A stretch of 64,000 bases of DNA. Origin: Bradyrhizobiaceae bacterium Ga0074131. GTDB lineage: Bacteria > Pseudomonadota > Alphaproteobacteria > Rhizobiales > Xanthobacteraceae. Location: assembly GCA_001464035.1 (NCBI GenBank), contig LNEC01000019.1, positions 434,001 through 498,000 of the forward strand. The letters are read 5' to 3'. The position numbers and the translations under genes are program-made. Shown piece after piece: positions 8,377 through 17,080 of this stretch (position 1 is its first letter; every line of letters begins with the position of its first letter). The notes under the pieces were generated by a model. That model was not told where the DNA came from and ran no database searches. It saw only the letters and a program-made list of their open reading frames with translations.

Positions 8377-10245
8377 TCAGTGGAGCTTGGACGGATCTGC
8401 TCGCTTCGCGTGCTCACAGGCCTGCCGTGCAATCTCCGGATTCCTCGTTGGCTTGAGAAGATGATGTTCGAAGTTCGTCGGCGCAAAGCTTCGCATCGAC
8501 TTGATCGAGCCGACCTCCTGATAATCCCGCGATAGTTCGATGCCAAACGGCTCAAGCAGGCGGGGAGGCAGAGCATCGCGGGAGCCCGGTTCCGTCAGAA
8601 TCCAGGAGACTCCCATCGATCCGCAGGTTTCCTGACGAAGCGCGGCGGTCAGAAAATCGTTGCTTCCCGCGTATCCTCCAAGGATCCATGCCGCTCCCAG
8701 CGGGCGCGCACCAAGGACGTAAAGTGACCCCGGGCTTGCGCCGGTAAGATCAAGCAAGGGGTCACCTGGTTTCAATCCATTTTCCTTCGCAAGCTTGCCA
8801 AGGTCGCGCACGTATGAAGCCGTCTCCTCGGTCACGAAGAGCCTGGCTCCCCGAGGATTGATTTCGACGGCATCGATCTGCAACCGCAATGGCTGGGTCT
8901 GCCGATAAGGGCCTTCCAACGCGGCGGCGACGATTATGCTGGTCATCAGAAGGGTGATGGCGGTTGTGGGGAGCAACCTGCGCCAGGCGCCGTCGGCCGC
9001 CGCGAGCTCTGCGCACACCACGAGGCCGGCCAGCACCCAGAACAGCACCGCGCGCGAAGCCGCCATCCAAAGATTGTTGCCGGTGCCGAGGGCATATGAG
9101 TAAGGGAGCATTGTCAGGAGAAGGACAAGGGCCAGGCTGCCGCGTGGCAAATGTTGGTAGGCGCCAGCGGCCAATGCCGCAGCTGCCAGCAAGGCTCCAA
9201 GCAGAATTGCCCAGAACTGCATCGGGATGAAAAGGTCGGCGGAAATCCTCAGGGGCACGAGACCCGCAAAAGTGGCGATGCTCAGTGCCGCGAGCACGGC
9301 AGCCACCACTGCCGCGCAAAGACGCGCCCTGCCATCTTTGACGAGAGCCAGCGCCGCCGCCACGCAACTGAAAACCAGGACAATGAAAAAAACCGTCCTC
9401 TGCCCGCGGTTCAGGCTGAAGCCGTCCCATCGGAAGAAGCTGCCGGACCGGATGCCGGGCACCAGCTGATCGGCCATGTCCAGCCCCTTGGTGAAGCGAC
9501 GGACAAAGCCGTACAACGATCCGTCAATGGCCAGCCCCGAGACGACCAGGACGAGGATAGCGGTAGCAACCGATACCAGCATGCCCCGCACTGAAAGTTT
9601 CCCGGCGGCGATGACGTAGAGGGCGATCAGGAAGCCGAGCATGGCTGCGGTCGGCGGCTTGGCCAGGAAGGCAAGCCCGCCGCCGACGCCAATCAGGAGC
9701 CAGCCGGCAATGCTGCTCCGCGACAAGTTGCGAACGGCCAGCAATGCGCCGATCGTGGCGATAATCAGGGACTGAAGCGCCAGCGAATTGTAACTCGGCG
9801 TCGGCAGCCACAGCTCGAAGAATGCGAGCGAAGGCGATGCGAGCGCGACCGCAATTCCGGCAAACCCCGTGCGCTGCAATGAACGAAGCGTGGTCCAGTT
9901 CGAACAGAGTGACCGGATCCAAACCACGCACAAGCTGCACGACAGTGCGTAAGTGACCATGACATTGGCCTGCCTGAGCAGGGCTATATCGCCGCCGAGC
10001 AGCTCGTAGAGCGGGTGATAGACGAATCCGAACTGACTGGCCGAAGCGCCAAAGCGCCAGGGACTGGAAATCCAGTTCAGGTAGTAGCCTTCATCGGTGA
10101 AATCAAATCCTGATCCGCACCGATACATCACCCATCCCAGCAGCAACACGCTGCCAGAGACACAAACCGCCAGCGCCATCCATTCCACCGTCGCGGTGAA
10201 GGACCGCGGCGCGATGCCCGGATCGTCTATGGGAGCGCTCATCAT
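8377..10245 (-). CDS. Polytopic membrane protein, candidate GT-C glycosyltransferase
   Basis: A 622-residue integral membrane protein with about ten or more hydrophobic segments. After the first transmembrane helix a periplasmic loop carries FDFTDEGYY, an acidic pair in the position where GT-C enzymes (PMT, ArnT, GT39 families) keep their catalytic Asp/Glu. The C-terminal ~150 residues look extracytoplasmic. These enzymes transfer sugars from polyprenyl-phosphate carriers in the periplasm, so the neighbouring GtrB/ArnC-type transferase is a plausible donor maker. The start is one of two adjacent ATGs (10245 or 10242), 12 bp from the stop of the upstream methyltransferase, implying co-transcription. 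The family is assigned by topology, not by a conserved full-length signature. Confidence 0.72.
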   Translation of the reverse strand: MMSAPIDDPGIAPRSFTATVEWMALAVCVSGSVLLLGWVMYRCGSGFDFTDEGYYLNWISSPWRFGASASQFGFVYHPLYELLGGDIALLRQANVMVTYALSCSLCVVWIRSLCSNWTTLRSLQRTGFAGIAVALASPSLAFFELWLPTPSYNSLALQSLIIATIGALLAVRNLSRSSIAGWLLIGVGGGLAFLAKPPTAAMLGFLIALYVIAAGKLSVRGMLVSVATAILVLVVSGLAIDGSLYGFVRRFTKGLDMADQLVPGIRSGSFFRWDGFSLNRGQRTVFFIVLVFSCVAAALALVKDGRARLCAAVVAAVLAALSIATFAGLVPLRISADLFIPMQFWAILLGALLAAAALAAGAYQHLPRGSLALVLLLTMLPYSYALGTGNNLWMAASRAVLFWVLAGLVVCAELAAADGAWRRLLPTTAITLLMTSIIVAAALEGPYRQTQPLRLQIDAVEINPRGARLFVTEETASYVRDLGKLAKENGLKPGDPLLDLTGASPGSLYVLGARPLGAAWILGGYAGSNDFLTAALRQETCGSMGVSWILTEPGSRDALPPRLLEPFGIELSRDYQEVGSIKSMRSFAPTNFEHHLLKPTRNPEIARQACEHAKRADPSKLH

Positions 10246-10256
10246 TTTTCGATTTG

Positions 10257-11171
10257 CTATATCGCTCGTCCGACCACGATACGGCTTCCGCCGGCGGGCC
10301 ATTTCAGGCCGGCAAGGGTCATTCGGACCTCAGCGCGCAGGATCGCAATCAGCAGCGCATTGGCACGAGGATTGATGGTGAGTTCGCGGTCAATGTCGGC
10401 GTTGTCGCTGCTCCATCCCTTGAGGCGGCTCAAGGCCATGACCGGCAGTAGCAGCGCGGTAAATGACGATGAAAACAGCACCTCAAAACCGCTGCGCCGA
10501 AGCTTCGCCTCGAGCTCGCCTCGCTTGTAACGCCGCTGGTGATGGGCGTATTCATCCAAACGGCTCCATAGCCAGGGATGCTGCGGTACCGCAATAATCG
10601 TTCCGCCGCCGGTTTGCGTGGCCATCCGCAAGCCGCGCAGCACCGCCTCGTCGTCCGCGATGTGCTCTATTACGTCAAATGCGCCGGTGAGATCGAAGGC
10701 GTCGACGGCGGGAATGCTGCGCGCGTCCATCTGGACGAATTCGACCGTGTCCGGCAGGCGTTCTCGCGCGCGGACAAGTCCGGAGGGGTGTAATTCCGCA
10801 CCGACGAGGCGTTCCCACGATCGCGACGCGGCGACAGCGCGTAGGACGGCGCCGTTGCCGCAGCCGACCTCGATAAACCGGCGGGCATTCGGAAAGAACT
10901 TGTCGATCAGTCCGACGATCAAGTCATTGCGGGTGACGAACCAGAAGTGTTGGGCCTCGGCCTCTGAAAGCGCGTCGAAGGCCTTCGGATCGAAGCCGCT
11001 GATGGTGTCGGCGAGTTCGGGCGCAAAAACGGAAATACCGTCACTTTGCGCAACCATGTGTCCGCAGGAAGCGCATCGCCAGCCCGGTGGCCAAACCGGC
11101 TCGGTCGCGACGATTGGTTCGATGGCGTTACAGGCTAGGCACCGGCGTCCAGGTTTGCTCAAGGGTTTCAT
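10257..11171 (-). CDS. Class I SAM methyltransferase with N-terminal zinc ribbon
   Basis: A 304-residue protein. The first ~40 residues carry two CxxC pairs (CLAC and CASC), a small zinc-ribbon like that of sugar C-methyltransferases. The methyltransferase domain has motif I in FIEVGCGNGAVLRAV (near residue 97), an acidic residue after strand 2 (GAELHPSG) and the FDVIEHI motif. It lies directly upstream of the GT-C-like membrane gene (12 bp) on the same strand. A role in methylating a sugar or lipid-linked glycan fits the context but is inference. The C-terminal hydrophobic stretch (ALLLPVMALSRL) may associate with the membrane. Confidence 0.83.
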   Translation of the reverse strand: MKPLSKPGRRCLACNAIEPIVATEPVWPPGWRCASCGHMVAQSDGISVFAPELADTISGFDPKAFDALSEAEAQHFWFVTRNDLIVGLIDKFFPNARRFIEVGCGNGAVLRAVAASRSWERLVGAELHPSGLVRARERLPDTVEFVQMDARSIPAVDAFDLTGAFDVIEHIADDEAVLRGLRMATQTGGGTIIAVPQHPWLWSRLDEYAHHQRRYKRGELEAKLRRSGFEVLFSSSFTALLLPVMALSRLKGWSSDNADIDRELTINPRANALLIAILRAEVRMTLAGLKWPAGGSRIVVGRAI

Positions 11172-11361
11172 CTTGTCGTTGGGGAAGAATGACGACCATA
11201 GGCTTCAAGCCGGATTATTGAAAGTGTGGCCTCCGGAAACGTGGCGACCTGCCTGTGCGTTGCCCCCGCGGGAAATTCTCGGTATACGGGAGACGGATCA
11301 GCCGCCGCGAAGAAATAGTCGCGGCTGGAAGTCTCTTCCATCGATCAGCAGTGTGAAACAG

Positions 11362-11976
11362 ATGTTTGACCCCCGGCGACTATTGTCCATTTCCTCCGTA
11401 TATTCGTCCTTTCAGGCGTATGTTCGGAACGACAACACAATGGTGCGTATGAGGGATGAGTTTCTCAAGATCGCGCCGGGGCAAAGGGTTCTCGATATCG
11501 GCTGCGGACCCGCGGAAATTCTGGCCTATCTCCCTGATGAAGTCGAATACCATGGTTACGACGCCGAAGCGAATTACATCAACGCGGCGCGTGTGCGCTA
11601 CGGCAATCGCGGATCGTTCGTCGTCAAGGCGGTTTCGCCCGACGCCGTGGATGATATCGGCACGTTCGACGTGGTCATGTCGCTCGCCTGCTTGCACCAC
11701 CTGACCGACGGCGAAGCCGATACCCTATTCGCGTCGGCAGCGAAATTGCTTCGCCCGGGCGGACGAGTCGTCACGCTCGATTGTGCGTATATTGAGGGTC
11801 AGAATCCGATCGCGCGCCTGCTGGCGGCGCTAGATCGCGGCAATCATGTGCGCGCACCGGAAGGCTACGCTTCGCTCGCCCGCGGACATTTTCAGCAGGT
11901 GAATGTGAGCGTCTTGCATGATTTGCTCGCGGTGCCCTACACGCATTGCATTCTTGAGGCGCGAAGCCCCCGTTAA
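11362..11976 (+). CDS. Class I SAM-dependent methyltransferase
   Basis: A compact 204-residue methyltransferase. Motif I is VLDIGCGPAEIL, motif II ends in YDAEANYI, and FDVVMSLACLHHL is the motif IV/post-I region typical of small-molecule methyltransferases. The start at 11362 is chosen because the domain begins about 30 residues later and upstream sequence overlaps the divergent gene. A GTG a few codons upstream is an alternative and no strong ribosome binding site decides between them. It lies upstream of the WbqC gene on the same strand. The substrate is unknown; context suggests a glycan or glycolipid. Confidence 0.8.
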   Translation: MFDPRRLLSISSVYSSFQAYVRNDNTMVRMRDEFLKIAPGQRVLDIGCGPAEILAYLPDEVEYHGYDAEANYINAARVRYGNRGSFVVKAVSPDAVDDIGTFDVVMSLACLHHLTDGEADTLFASAAKLLRPGGRVVTLDCAYIEGQNPIARLLAALDRGNHVRAPEGYASLARGHFQQVNVSVLHDLLAVPYTHCILEARSPR

Positions 11977-12034
11977 TGTAGCATTGCACCTTCTGCGTCA
12001 GGCCTGGTTCCCGATCTGGCACTCATGTTCAACA

Positions 12035-12736
12035 GTGATCCATCACGTGCGTATCTGTATCATTCAGTCCTGCTACATACCCTGGAGGGGCTTTTTCGAT
12101 CTTGTCAGCCGATGCGACGAGTATGTCGTCTACGACAGCGCGCAATACGTGAAGGGGCACTGGCACAACCGCAACCGGATCAAAACGGCAAACGGCATCA
12201 AATGGCTGACCATTCCGGTCGTTACCAGCGGCCGTCTCGGTCAACGCATCGACGAGGTCGAAATCGGAAAGCCGTGGGCGGAGCAGCACTGGGAATCCCT
12301 CAGGCTCGCATACCGGAATGCACCCTTCTTCGAGCAGTATTCACCGACGCTGAAAGGCTGGTACGAGCGCGCCGGCAAGCAGACGCGACTGACGGATGTG
12401 AATGCGATTTTCCTGAAAGGGATTATCGAACTTATGGGTTTTAAGATCCGAATGGTCTCGGACGCGGCCTATCCCAAGCAAGGCGACAGAATGGAGCGGC
12501 TCTTGAGCATCGCGCAGGCCGCGGGCGCCGACCGCTACCTCAGCGGCCCTTCGGCTCAGGCCTATTTCGATGAGGCCGTGTTCAAGGCTGCGGGGATCAC
12601 GCCGGAATGGATGAGTTATGCCGGCTACCCGGAGTATCCGCAGCTCCACGGCGATTTTCAGCATGCCGTGACGGTGCTGGATCTCCTGTTCAACGTCGGT
12701 GCGGATGCATCACGCTATCTCGGTTCTGCGGCCTGA
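12035..12736 (+). CDS. WbqC family protein
   Basis: A 233-residue protein matching the WbqC-like family. Near the start it has RICIIQSCYIPWRGFFD, equivalent to the family's HQPNYLPWxGFF signature. It then has YVKGHWHNRNRI, KWLTIPV and LSGPSAQAYFD. WbqC proteins sit in O-antigen and other glycan clusters, and their biochemical role is poorly defined. There is no good ATG start. GTG at 12035 or 12047 are the candidates because the conserved region begins immediately after them, and neither has a clear ribosome binding site. The usual histidine of the signature (HQPNY) is replaced by QSCY here, which may matter if that histidine is catalytic. Confidence 0.8.
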   Translation: MIHHVRICIIQSCYIPWRGFFDLVSRCDEYVVYDSAQYVKGHWHNRNRIKTANGIKWLTIPVVTSGRLGQRIDEVEIGKPWAEQHWESLRLAYRNAPFFEQYSPTLKGWYERAGKQTRLTDVNAIFLKGIIELMGFKIRMVSDAAYPKQGDRMERLLSIAQAAGADRYLSGPSAQAYFDEAVFKAAGITPEWMSYAGYPEYPQLHGDFQHAVTVLDLLFNVGADASRYLGSAA

Positions 12737-12789
12737 TGCAACACCGCGCGGTTGCCATGCGTCGCAGGATGCACGACTGCGCCCCAAGC

Positions 12790-13407
12790 TCAAACTGTCA
12801 GGCAGTAGCCGGCGGCGAAGCGCGTCAGATCGGCGTCGCATTCGTGAAATTGCGTTTTCTTCTGGTTTTCCATCACGCGGACCGTTTGAAGCAACAAAGG
12901 TAACGCCGCCTCGAACTGCCGCCGGCCAAGCGTTGCTTCGTCGTCGGACGCGCGGATCGGAACTTTTCGCTGGGCGATGATCGGGCCAGTATCGATGCCT
13001 GCATCCACAAGATGAACAGTCACCCCGGCATAAGGCAGGCCGGACTGCAACGCCTTTCTTGTCGCGCCGAAGCCCGGAAACATCGGGAGCAAAGACAAGT
13101 GCAAATTGAAAATGCGGCCATTGAAGGACTCGATGACACTCTGGGGAATAAGTCGGTTGAAGGTGAGACCCATGGAGTCGAGGCGGCGTGCTCTCTGCCC
13201 CTCGAGCAATTCAGCCTCAAGGTTAGTCGGAACGACCACCTGGAAATCGATACCTCTTCTTTCGCAGTACTCGATCATCGAATCGGTCGCGCCGGTCCTG
13301 TCGAAGATGACTAGGTCGAGCTTCGATTGGAGCAGGCCTGCTAGATGCGCTTCCATGACTGCGCGCGCGGCCATGCCTCTACCGCTGACCGCCCACGACA
13401 GTCTCAC
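12790..13407 (-). CDS. PurN/ArnA-like formyltransferase
   Basis: A 205-residue formyltransferase-fold protein of nearly the same length as E. coli PurN (212 aa). The catalytic triad positions are visible: Asn and His in FNLHLSLLP, and Asp in the DAGIDTGPI loop. The N-terminal SGRGM corresponds to the phosphate-binding SGxGSN of PurN but has lost the serine. The GTG start overlaps the stop of the upstream glycosyltransferase by four bases (GTGA), so the two are translationally coupled. A housekeeping PurN would normally pair with purM; here the partner is an ArnC/GtrB-type transferase and an amino-sugar aminotransferase is nearby. N-formylation of an amino sugar is therefore the more likely job, from 10-formyl-tetrahydrofolate. 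Confidence 0.82.
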   Translation of the reverse strand: MRLSWAVSGRGMAARAVMEAHLAGLLQSKLDLVIFDRTGATDSMIEYCERRGIDFQVVVPTNLEAELLEGQRARRLDSMGLTFNRLIPQSVIESFNGRIFNLHLSLLPMFPGFGATRKALQSGLPYAGVTVHLVDAGIDTGPIIAQRKVPIRASDDEATLGRRQFEAALPLLLQTVRVMENQKKTQFHECDADLTRFAAGYCLTV

Positions 13408-14324
13408 GGCTTCTTCGCCCTGAATACGTCCCTGACCACCACCCGCGGCCTGCGCTTGGTCTCCGTATACATATAGGCCAGATAGATGCCGATGACGCCC
13501 AGACAGGCGATAATGATTCCGCTCAAGAACCATATCGATATGATCAGCGCGGTGAAGCCAACCTGAATTGTCGGGTCAACAATTTTGAGGACGACGAAAT
13601 AGACCGCCAGCAAGGCCGAAAACGTGGAGATGATCGTTCCCAGCAGGAACATTCCCTTGAGCGGTGCGGTCGAAAATGAAATCACGGATCTGACGGCCAG
13701 CGCGACGCGTGCCAGGATCGAGTAAGTTGAATCTGTGCTCCGCGGACGTCGCTCGATTGGTATCCCAATCTGTCTGAATCCAACCCAGTGAAACATTCCA
13801 CCGAGGAATACGTTGCTTTCGGGCAGCGATACGAGGGCGTCGACATAGCGCCGGCTCATCAGACGCACGTTGCAGATGTTTAGCGGCGTCGCGTTATCGG
13901 ACGCCCAGTTGAAGAAGCGCCAGAAAGCTCTGCTGGTCGCCTTCCGTAGCAGCGATCCATGGGAATGGTCGTGAATGCCGAAAACAACGTCGACACCGTT
14001 TGCGTCCATAACGGTCGCAAACTCCGTCAGTAACTCCGGCGCTTCCTCCAGGTCCGAATCGACAAAGAACACCCGCTCGCCTCGCGCTTGGCTCAACCCG
14101 GCCAGGATCGCAACATGGTGACCAAAATTTCGTGCGAGTTCGACGACCGTGATCCGTGGGTCGATCGCTGCGTGGGCCCGCGCGAGGGCCAGCGAATTGT
14201 CAGGCGATCCGTCATCCACCAGGATCAATTCGTCCTCAGGCCCCATTAGTGCAAGGCAGCGAGCCACGAACCCGTCGACAAAAGGAGCGCTCTTGTAAAG
14301 AGTTGATACTAGTGAAACTGTCAT
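13404..14324 (-). CDS. GT2 glycosyltransferase, ArnC/GtrB/DPMS type
   Basis: A 306-residue family 2 glycosyltransferase. The GT-A domain has VDDGSPDNS near residue 37, DSDLEEAPE as the DxD-type metal and nucleotide site, and SRxYVDALVSLPESN in the acceptor region. Two hydrophobic helices follow (about 225-285), then a basic tail. This arrangement is that of enzymes that load a sugar onto undecaprenyl or dolichyl phosphate at the inner face of the membrane (ArnC, GtrB, dolichol-phosphate-mannose synthase). It is the first gene of a two-gene unit with the overlapping formyltransferase. GT-C-like membrane proteins on both sides could use the lipid-linked sugar it makes. Confidence 0.9.
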   Translation of the reverse strand: MTVSLVSTLYKSAPFVDGFVARCLALMGPEDELILVDDGSPDNSLALARAHAAIDPRITVVELARNFGHHVAILAGLSQARGERVFFVDSDLEEAPELLTEFATVMDANGVDVVFGIHDHSHGSLLRKATSRAFWRFFNWASDNATPLNICNVRLMSRRYVDALVSLPESNVFLGGMFHWVGFRQIGIPIERRPRSTDSTYSILARVALAVRSVISFSTAPLKGMFLLGTIISTFSALLAVYFVVLKIVDPTIQVGFTALIISIWFLSGIIIACLGVIGIYLAYMYTETKRRPRVVVRDVFRAKKP

Positions 14325-14640
14325 AGCGCTTTTCTATCGATTTGGACTTGCTCGGTAAAGACAACTTGGGGGCGCAAACGGCATGGTATCATCGGGTCCG
14401 GTTGCTCCGGGTTCAAACGACAATTGGGCCGGCTAAACGATCCGAGTGACGCGGCGAGAGGTGAATTTACACGTGGGAGCACTTCATCTAAGAAGCATCT
14501 CCGTTCCGTTCGAGGCTGCAATGCTTCTGAAGCAATCCGACGCCTCGGCTTCCCGACGGCTCCCAGCCAGTGCCAGCGCTATCTGCTCGTTCATAGTGAG
14601 ACTCCGACCGGCAGGGCGCGACCAAGGTTGACGTGAACCC
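14325..14640. other. Intergenic region between divergent genes
   Basis: These 316 bp lie between the start of the GT2 gene (minus) and the start of the second membrane protein (plus). Short open frames occur but none resembles a known protein or has a convincing ribosome binding site. The region presumably holds both promoters. Confidence 0.45.
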
Positions 14641-16260
14641 ATGAAATTCGGCGAAGGCAAATTGTTGCTTTGGCCGCTGATTTTCGCAGCGGTCTTTTTC
14701 TTCATCCCCGTCACTCTGTTTTTTGCATATCCGATCGGTTTCTGGAATTCCACCGACAATGAGCCGCACGGGCTCGCAAACGCGCTGAACCTGGCTTACC
14801 GACTGGCCGACCTTCGGATGTATCCGGCTCCCGGCATGATGGGGCACCCGGGGGTCCAGTTCTATCTCGCGGGTTGGCTGGCACTGGCGCTTGCGGGATA
14901 TCCGGTCGCCGCGGCAGGACAGGATTTTTTTCGCACCGCGATCGGTCACGTGGAGGACTATCACAAGGCGATCGTCTTCATCGCCGCCTTGGCTGGTGCG
15001 GCAGGGGTCTATATCTTCGCGCGAACGGCGCTCAAGCTGGTTCCGCTCGGCGCGGTTGCGGTCGGGCTCTTGCTGTGGCTGTTGTCGACGCCGGCGACGA
15101 TCTTGTTTTTCATGTCCGCGGGACATGAGTCATTCCCGATTCTTATCAACAGCCTGTTCCTGCTCGTTCTGGTTCGGCTTGCTTTCGATCGCAAGATCGA
15201 TCCAGCTCTGGTCGTCCTCGCGGGGTGCGTCGGCGCTTTCGCCTATCTCAACAAGCTGTCCTATGTTTACGTGCCGCTGGCGCTGGGTTCCGCCATTTTT
15301 TGGCGGGCAGCGTTCTGCAGAATAGGCTGGTCCCGAGGCGCCGTTCTCATGGCGATATTCGTTGCGGCCTTCGCCGTGACGATCGTGGCGACCGCTTATT
15401 TCGTCATTGGATGGGGCGGCTTTAGAGATCTCCTGAAATTTCATCGCAGCGTCATTCTCGGTTCTGGGATGTATGGAGCCGGCGATCAGGTCGTCGTCAA
15501 CCAGGAAGGAATCCGGCGCGCGATCACGTCTATCGCTGGCGAGCGGACCTACGCGCTGCCGCTGGCCTTGATCGCCGGGGCGGCGCTGTTCGTCGCAGGG
15601 GTGGTCACGGGATTGAGAGATACGCAGAAATCAGGCGTCGCCGTCATGAGCATCGGCGCAGGTCTGGCGGCGTCGTTCTCGGCGCTCATCGTCGTCAAGC
15701 ATTATGAATCCCACTACACCGCAGGCGTGTCGGCGACGTTGCCGGCATGCGTGGTGGCCTGCTGGCTGTTCGCGCCGGCCCGGAGCGCGAGGCTCCGCAT
15801 GGCCGCCGTCGCTTCTGCCTGCGGCGCGGTTCTGTTGATGGCAGGTCCGGTCCTGCTCAAGGTAACAGACGTGCTGGCCTCAAAGTCCGACGCCACCCGT
15901 TCGGCCCTGCAGGACATCAAGGAAATCGACGCCGAAACCGCAGGCATGAAACGGGTGGTCAATTTCGCCTATCGGGTGCCGTTTCCGCAGTATGGCGAGG
16001 GGTTCGTGGTCTACTATGCCGGCGTGCCGCGGATGACGCAGGAGCACCTCCAGAACAGGCGGGGCGTGACGAACAGCCTGACCGCGCACCTGGTCACCGA
16101 GGATATCGGCGCCCACGTCATCGACAAAAGGTATTTCCGTGACGTAGAAGATGTGAAGAGTGCGTCGAATCTGAATCTGCTGGGACCAAGACCCGTCACG
16201 TTCAACGAGGGGGACCGGCTGATAGAGTTGCGCACGGTTTTCCTGCTGATCCGTAAATAG
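14641..16260 (+). CDS. Polytopic membrane protein, candidate GT39/PMT-like glycosyltransferase
   Basis: A 539-residue membrane protein with an N-terminal helix, a loop containing STDNEPHGL, then GMMGHPGVQFYLAGW and about ten further hydrophobic segments, ending in a ~120-residue extracytoplasmic domain. The early acidic loop and the HPGVQFYL element are what is seen in GT-C (GT39/ArnT-like) enzymes and related proteins that act on lipid-linked sugars. It is the second such protein in the island. The ATG at 14641 is used because the first helix follows immediately; no strong ribosome binding site is seen. Donor and acceptor are unknown. Confidence 0.7.
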   Translation: MKFGEGKLLLWPLIFAAVFFFIPVTLFFAYPIGFWNSTDNEPHGLANALNLAYRLADLRMYPAPGMMGHPGVQFYLAGWLALALAGYPVAAAGQDFFRTAIGHVEDYHKAIVFIAALAGAAGVYIFARTALKLVPLGAVAVGLLLWLLSTPATILFFMSAGHESFPILINSLFLLVLVRLAFDRKIDPALVVLAGCVGAFAYLNKLSYVYVPLALGSAIFWRAAFCRIGWSRGAVLMAIFVAAFAVTIVATAYFVIGWGGFRDLLKFHRSVILGSGMYGAGDQVVVNQEGIRRAITSIAGERTYALPLALIAGAALFVAGVVTGLRDTQKSGVAVMSIGAGLAASFSALIVVKHYESHYTAGVSATLPACVVACWLFAPARSARLRMAAVASACGAVLLMAGPVLLKVTDVLASKSDATRSALQDIKEIDAETAGMKRVVNFAYRVPFPQYGEGFVVYYAGVPRMTQEHLQNRRGVTNSLTAHLVTEDIGAHVIDKRYFRDVEDVKSASNLNLLGPRPVTFNEGDRLIELRTVFLLIRK

Positions 16261-16324
16261 CGTCTCGCAGGACGCGCCACCTCTCGGAGAGAAGACAACC
16301 AGTTCTGAGGCAATCGAGGCCGCA

Positions 16325-17080
16325 ATGGATCCAGTGCCACTCGCGGGCCCATCGCAATCCCGCAACGCGCGGAAACGGGAATTCCAGGACTTCGCCGAAG
16401 CCAGGCTCAGCGAACGAGATCGCCGTGGCAAGTTCAATGCGGCCTATCGGGAAGACGACCGAAGATTCATGCGATTCCTGGTTCCGCCCGGCAAGCGGGT
16501 ATTGGAATTGGGCTGCGGCCTCGGCGAACTGCTCGCCGCATTGAAACCGTGTTACGGCGTCGGCGTCGATTTCGCCGTCAGGACGGTTGCCAAGGCCAGG
16601 GAGCGGTATCCCGATCTGCATTTTGTGCTGGGTGACGTGCGAAGATCCGGCGACGCTGGCTCCGATCGAGGGGCCGTTCGATTACATCGTGATTGCCGAT
16701 ACCATCGGCATGTTCGAGGATATCGACGGGACGATGAGCCGATCCTGAAGCTCGCGGAACTGGTGCACCTGCGCAGCAGGCAACCCCGAGTCAATTACAT
16801 AGCCACGGTCGATTTCCTGAACCTGGTGGATCTCGCGGATTTCGAGGTGATCAGCCGGGAGCAGCGGCAGTTGATTCCGCTGCGCCTGTTCGGCTTCGGA
16901 CCGCTGGTCAATCGATACGTCGCGCCGCCGCCGGGAATCAGGCGATTGTGCCTGCGGACCTATCTGGTCGGGCGTCCGGTCCGCCAGTTTCCGGACCGCA
17001 GGTTTTCCGCGAGCATTCTCATTCCGTGCCGCAACGAGAAGGGTAACATCGAAAACGCGATCCGGCGGATGCCGCGATGA
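16325..17080 (+). pseudogene. Decayed bifunctional SAM methyltransferase / GT2 glycosyltransferase
   Basis: The first ~105 codons encode a clean methyltransferase start with motif I (VLELGCGLGELLAAL). After LGDV, one extra base at 16640 shifts the frame. The expected continuation EDPATLAPIEGPFDYIVIAD is found in the next frame from 16641 to a stop at 16746-16748. The original frame resumes at 16736 with EPILKLAEL, after a join that drops the segment the family has there. The protein then enters a GT2 domain (SILIPCRNEKGNIENAI) but stops after about ten residues, so almost the whole glycosyltransferase half is missing. One frameshift, one internal deletion and a truncated C-terminus together argue for genuine decay over a sequencing error. 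My picture of the intact two-domain protein is from memory of the family. Confidence 0.75.

Noticed and set aside
12790..13533. A longer start for the formyltransferase
   Set aside because: The extra 42 residues would overlap the GT2 gene and are not protein-like; the GTGA overlap start at 13407 matches PurN length.
7202..17080. A standard arn (aminoarabinose) operon
   Set aside because: The aminotransferase is of the RffA type, the formyltransferase is not fused to a decarboxylase, and no ArnD, ArnE or ArnF was found. Only the logic is Arn-like.
16325..17080. An intact 251-residue methyltransferase
   Set aside because: The middle of the frame is arginine/histidine-rich nonsense, while the correct protein continues in the next frame, so the frame is open by chance.
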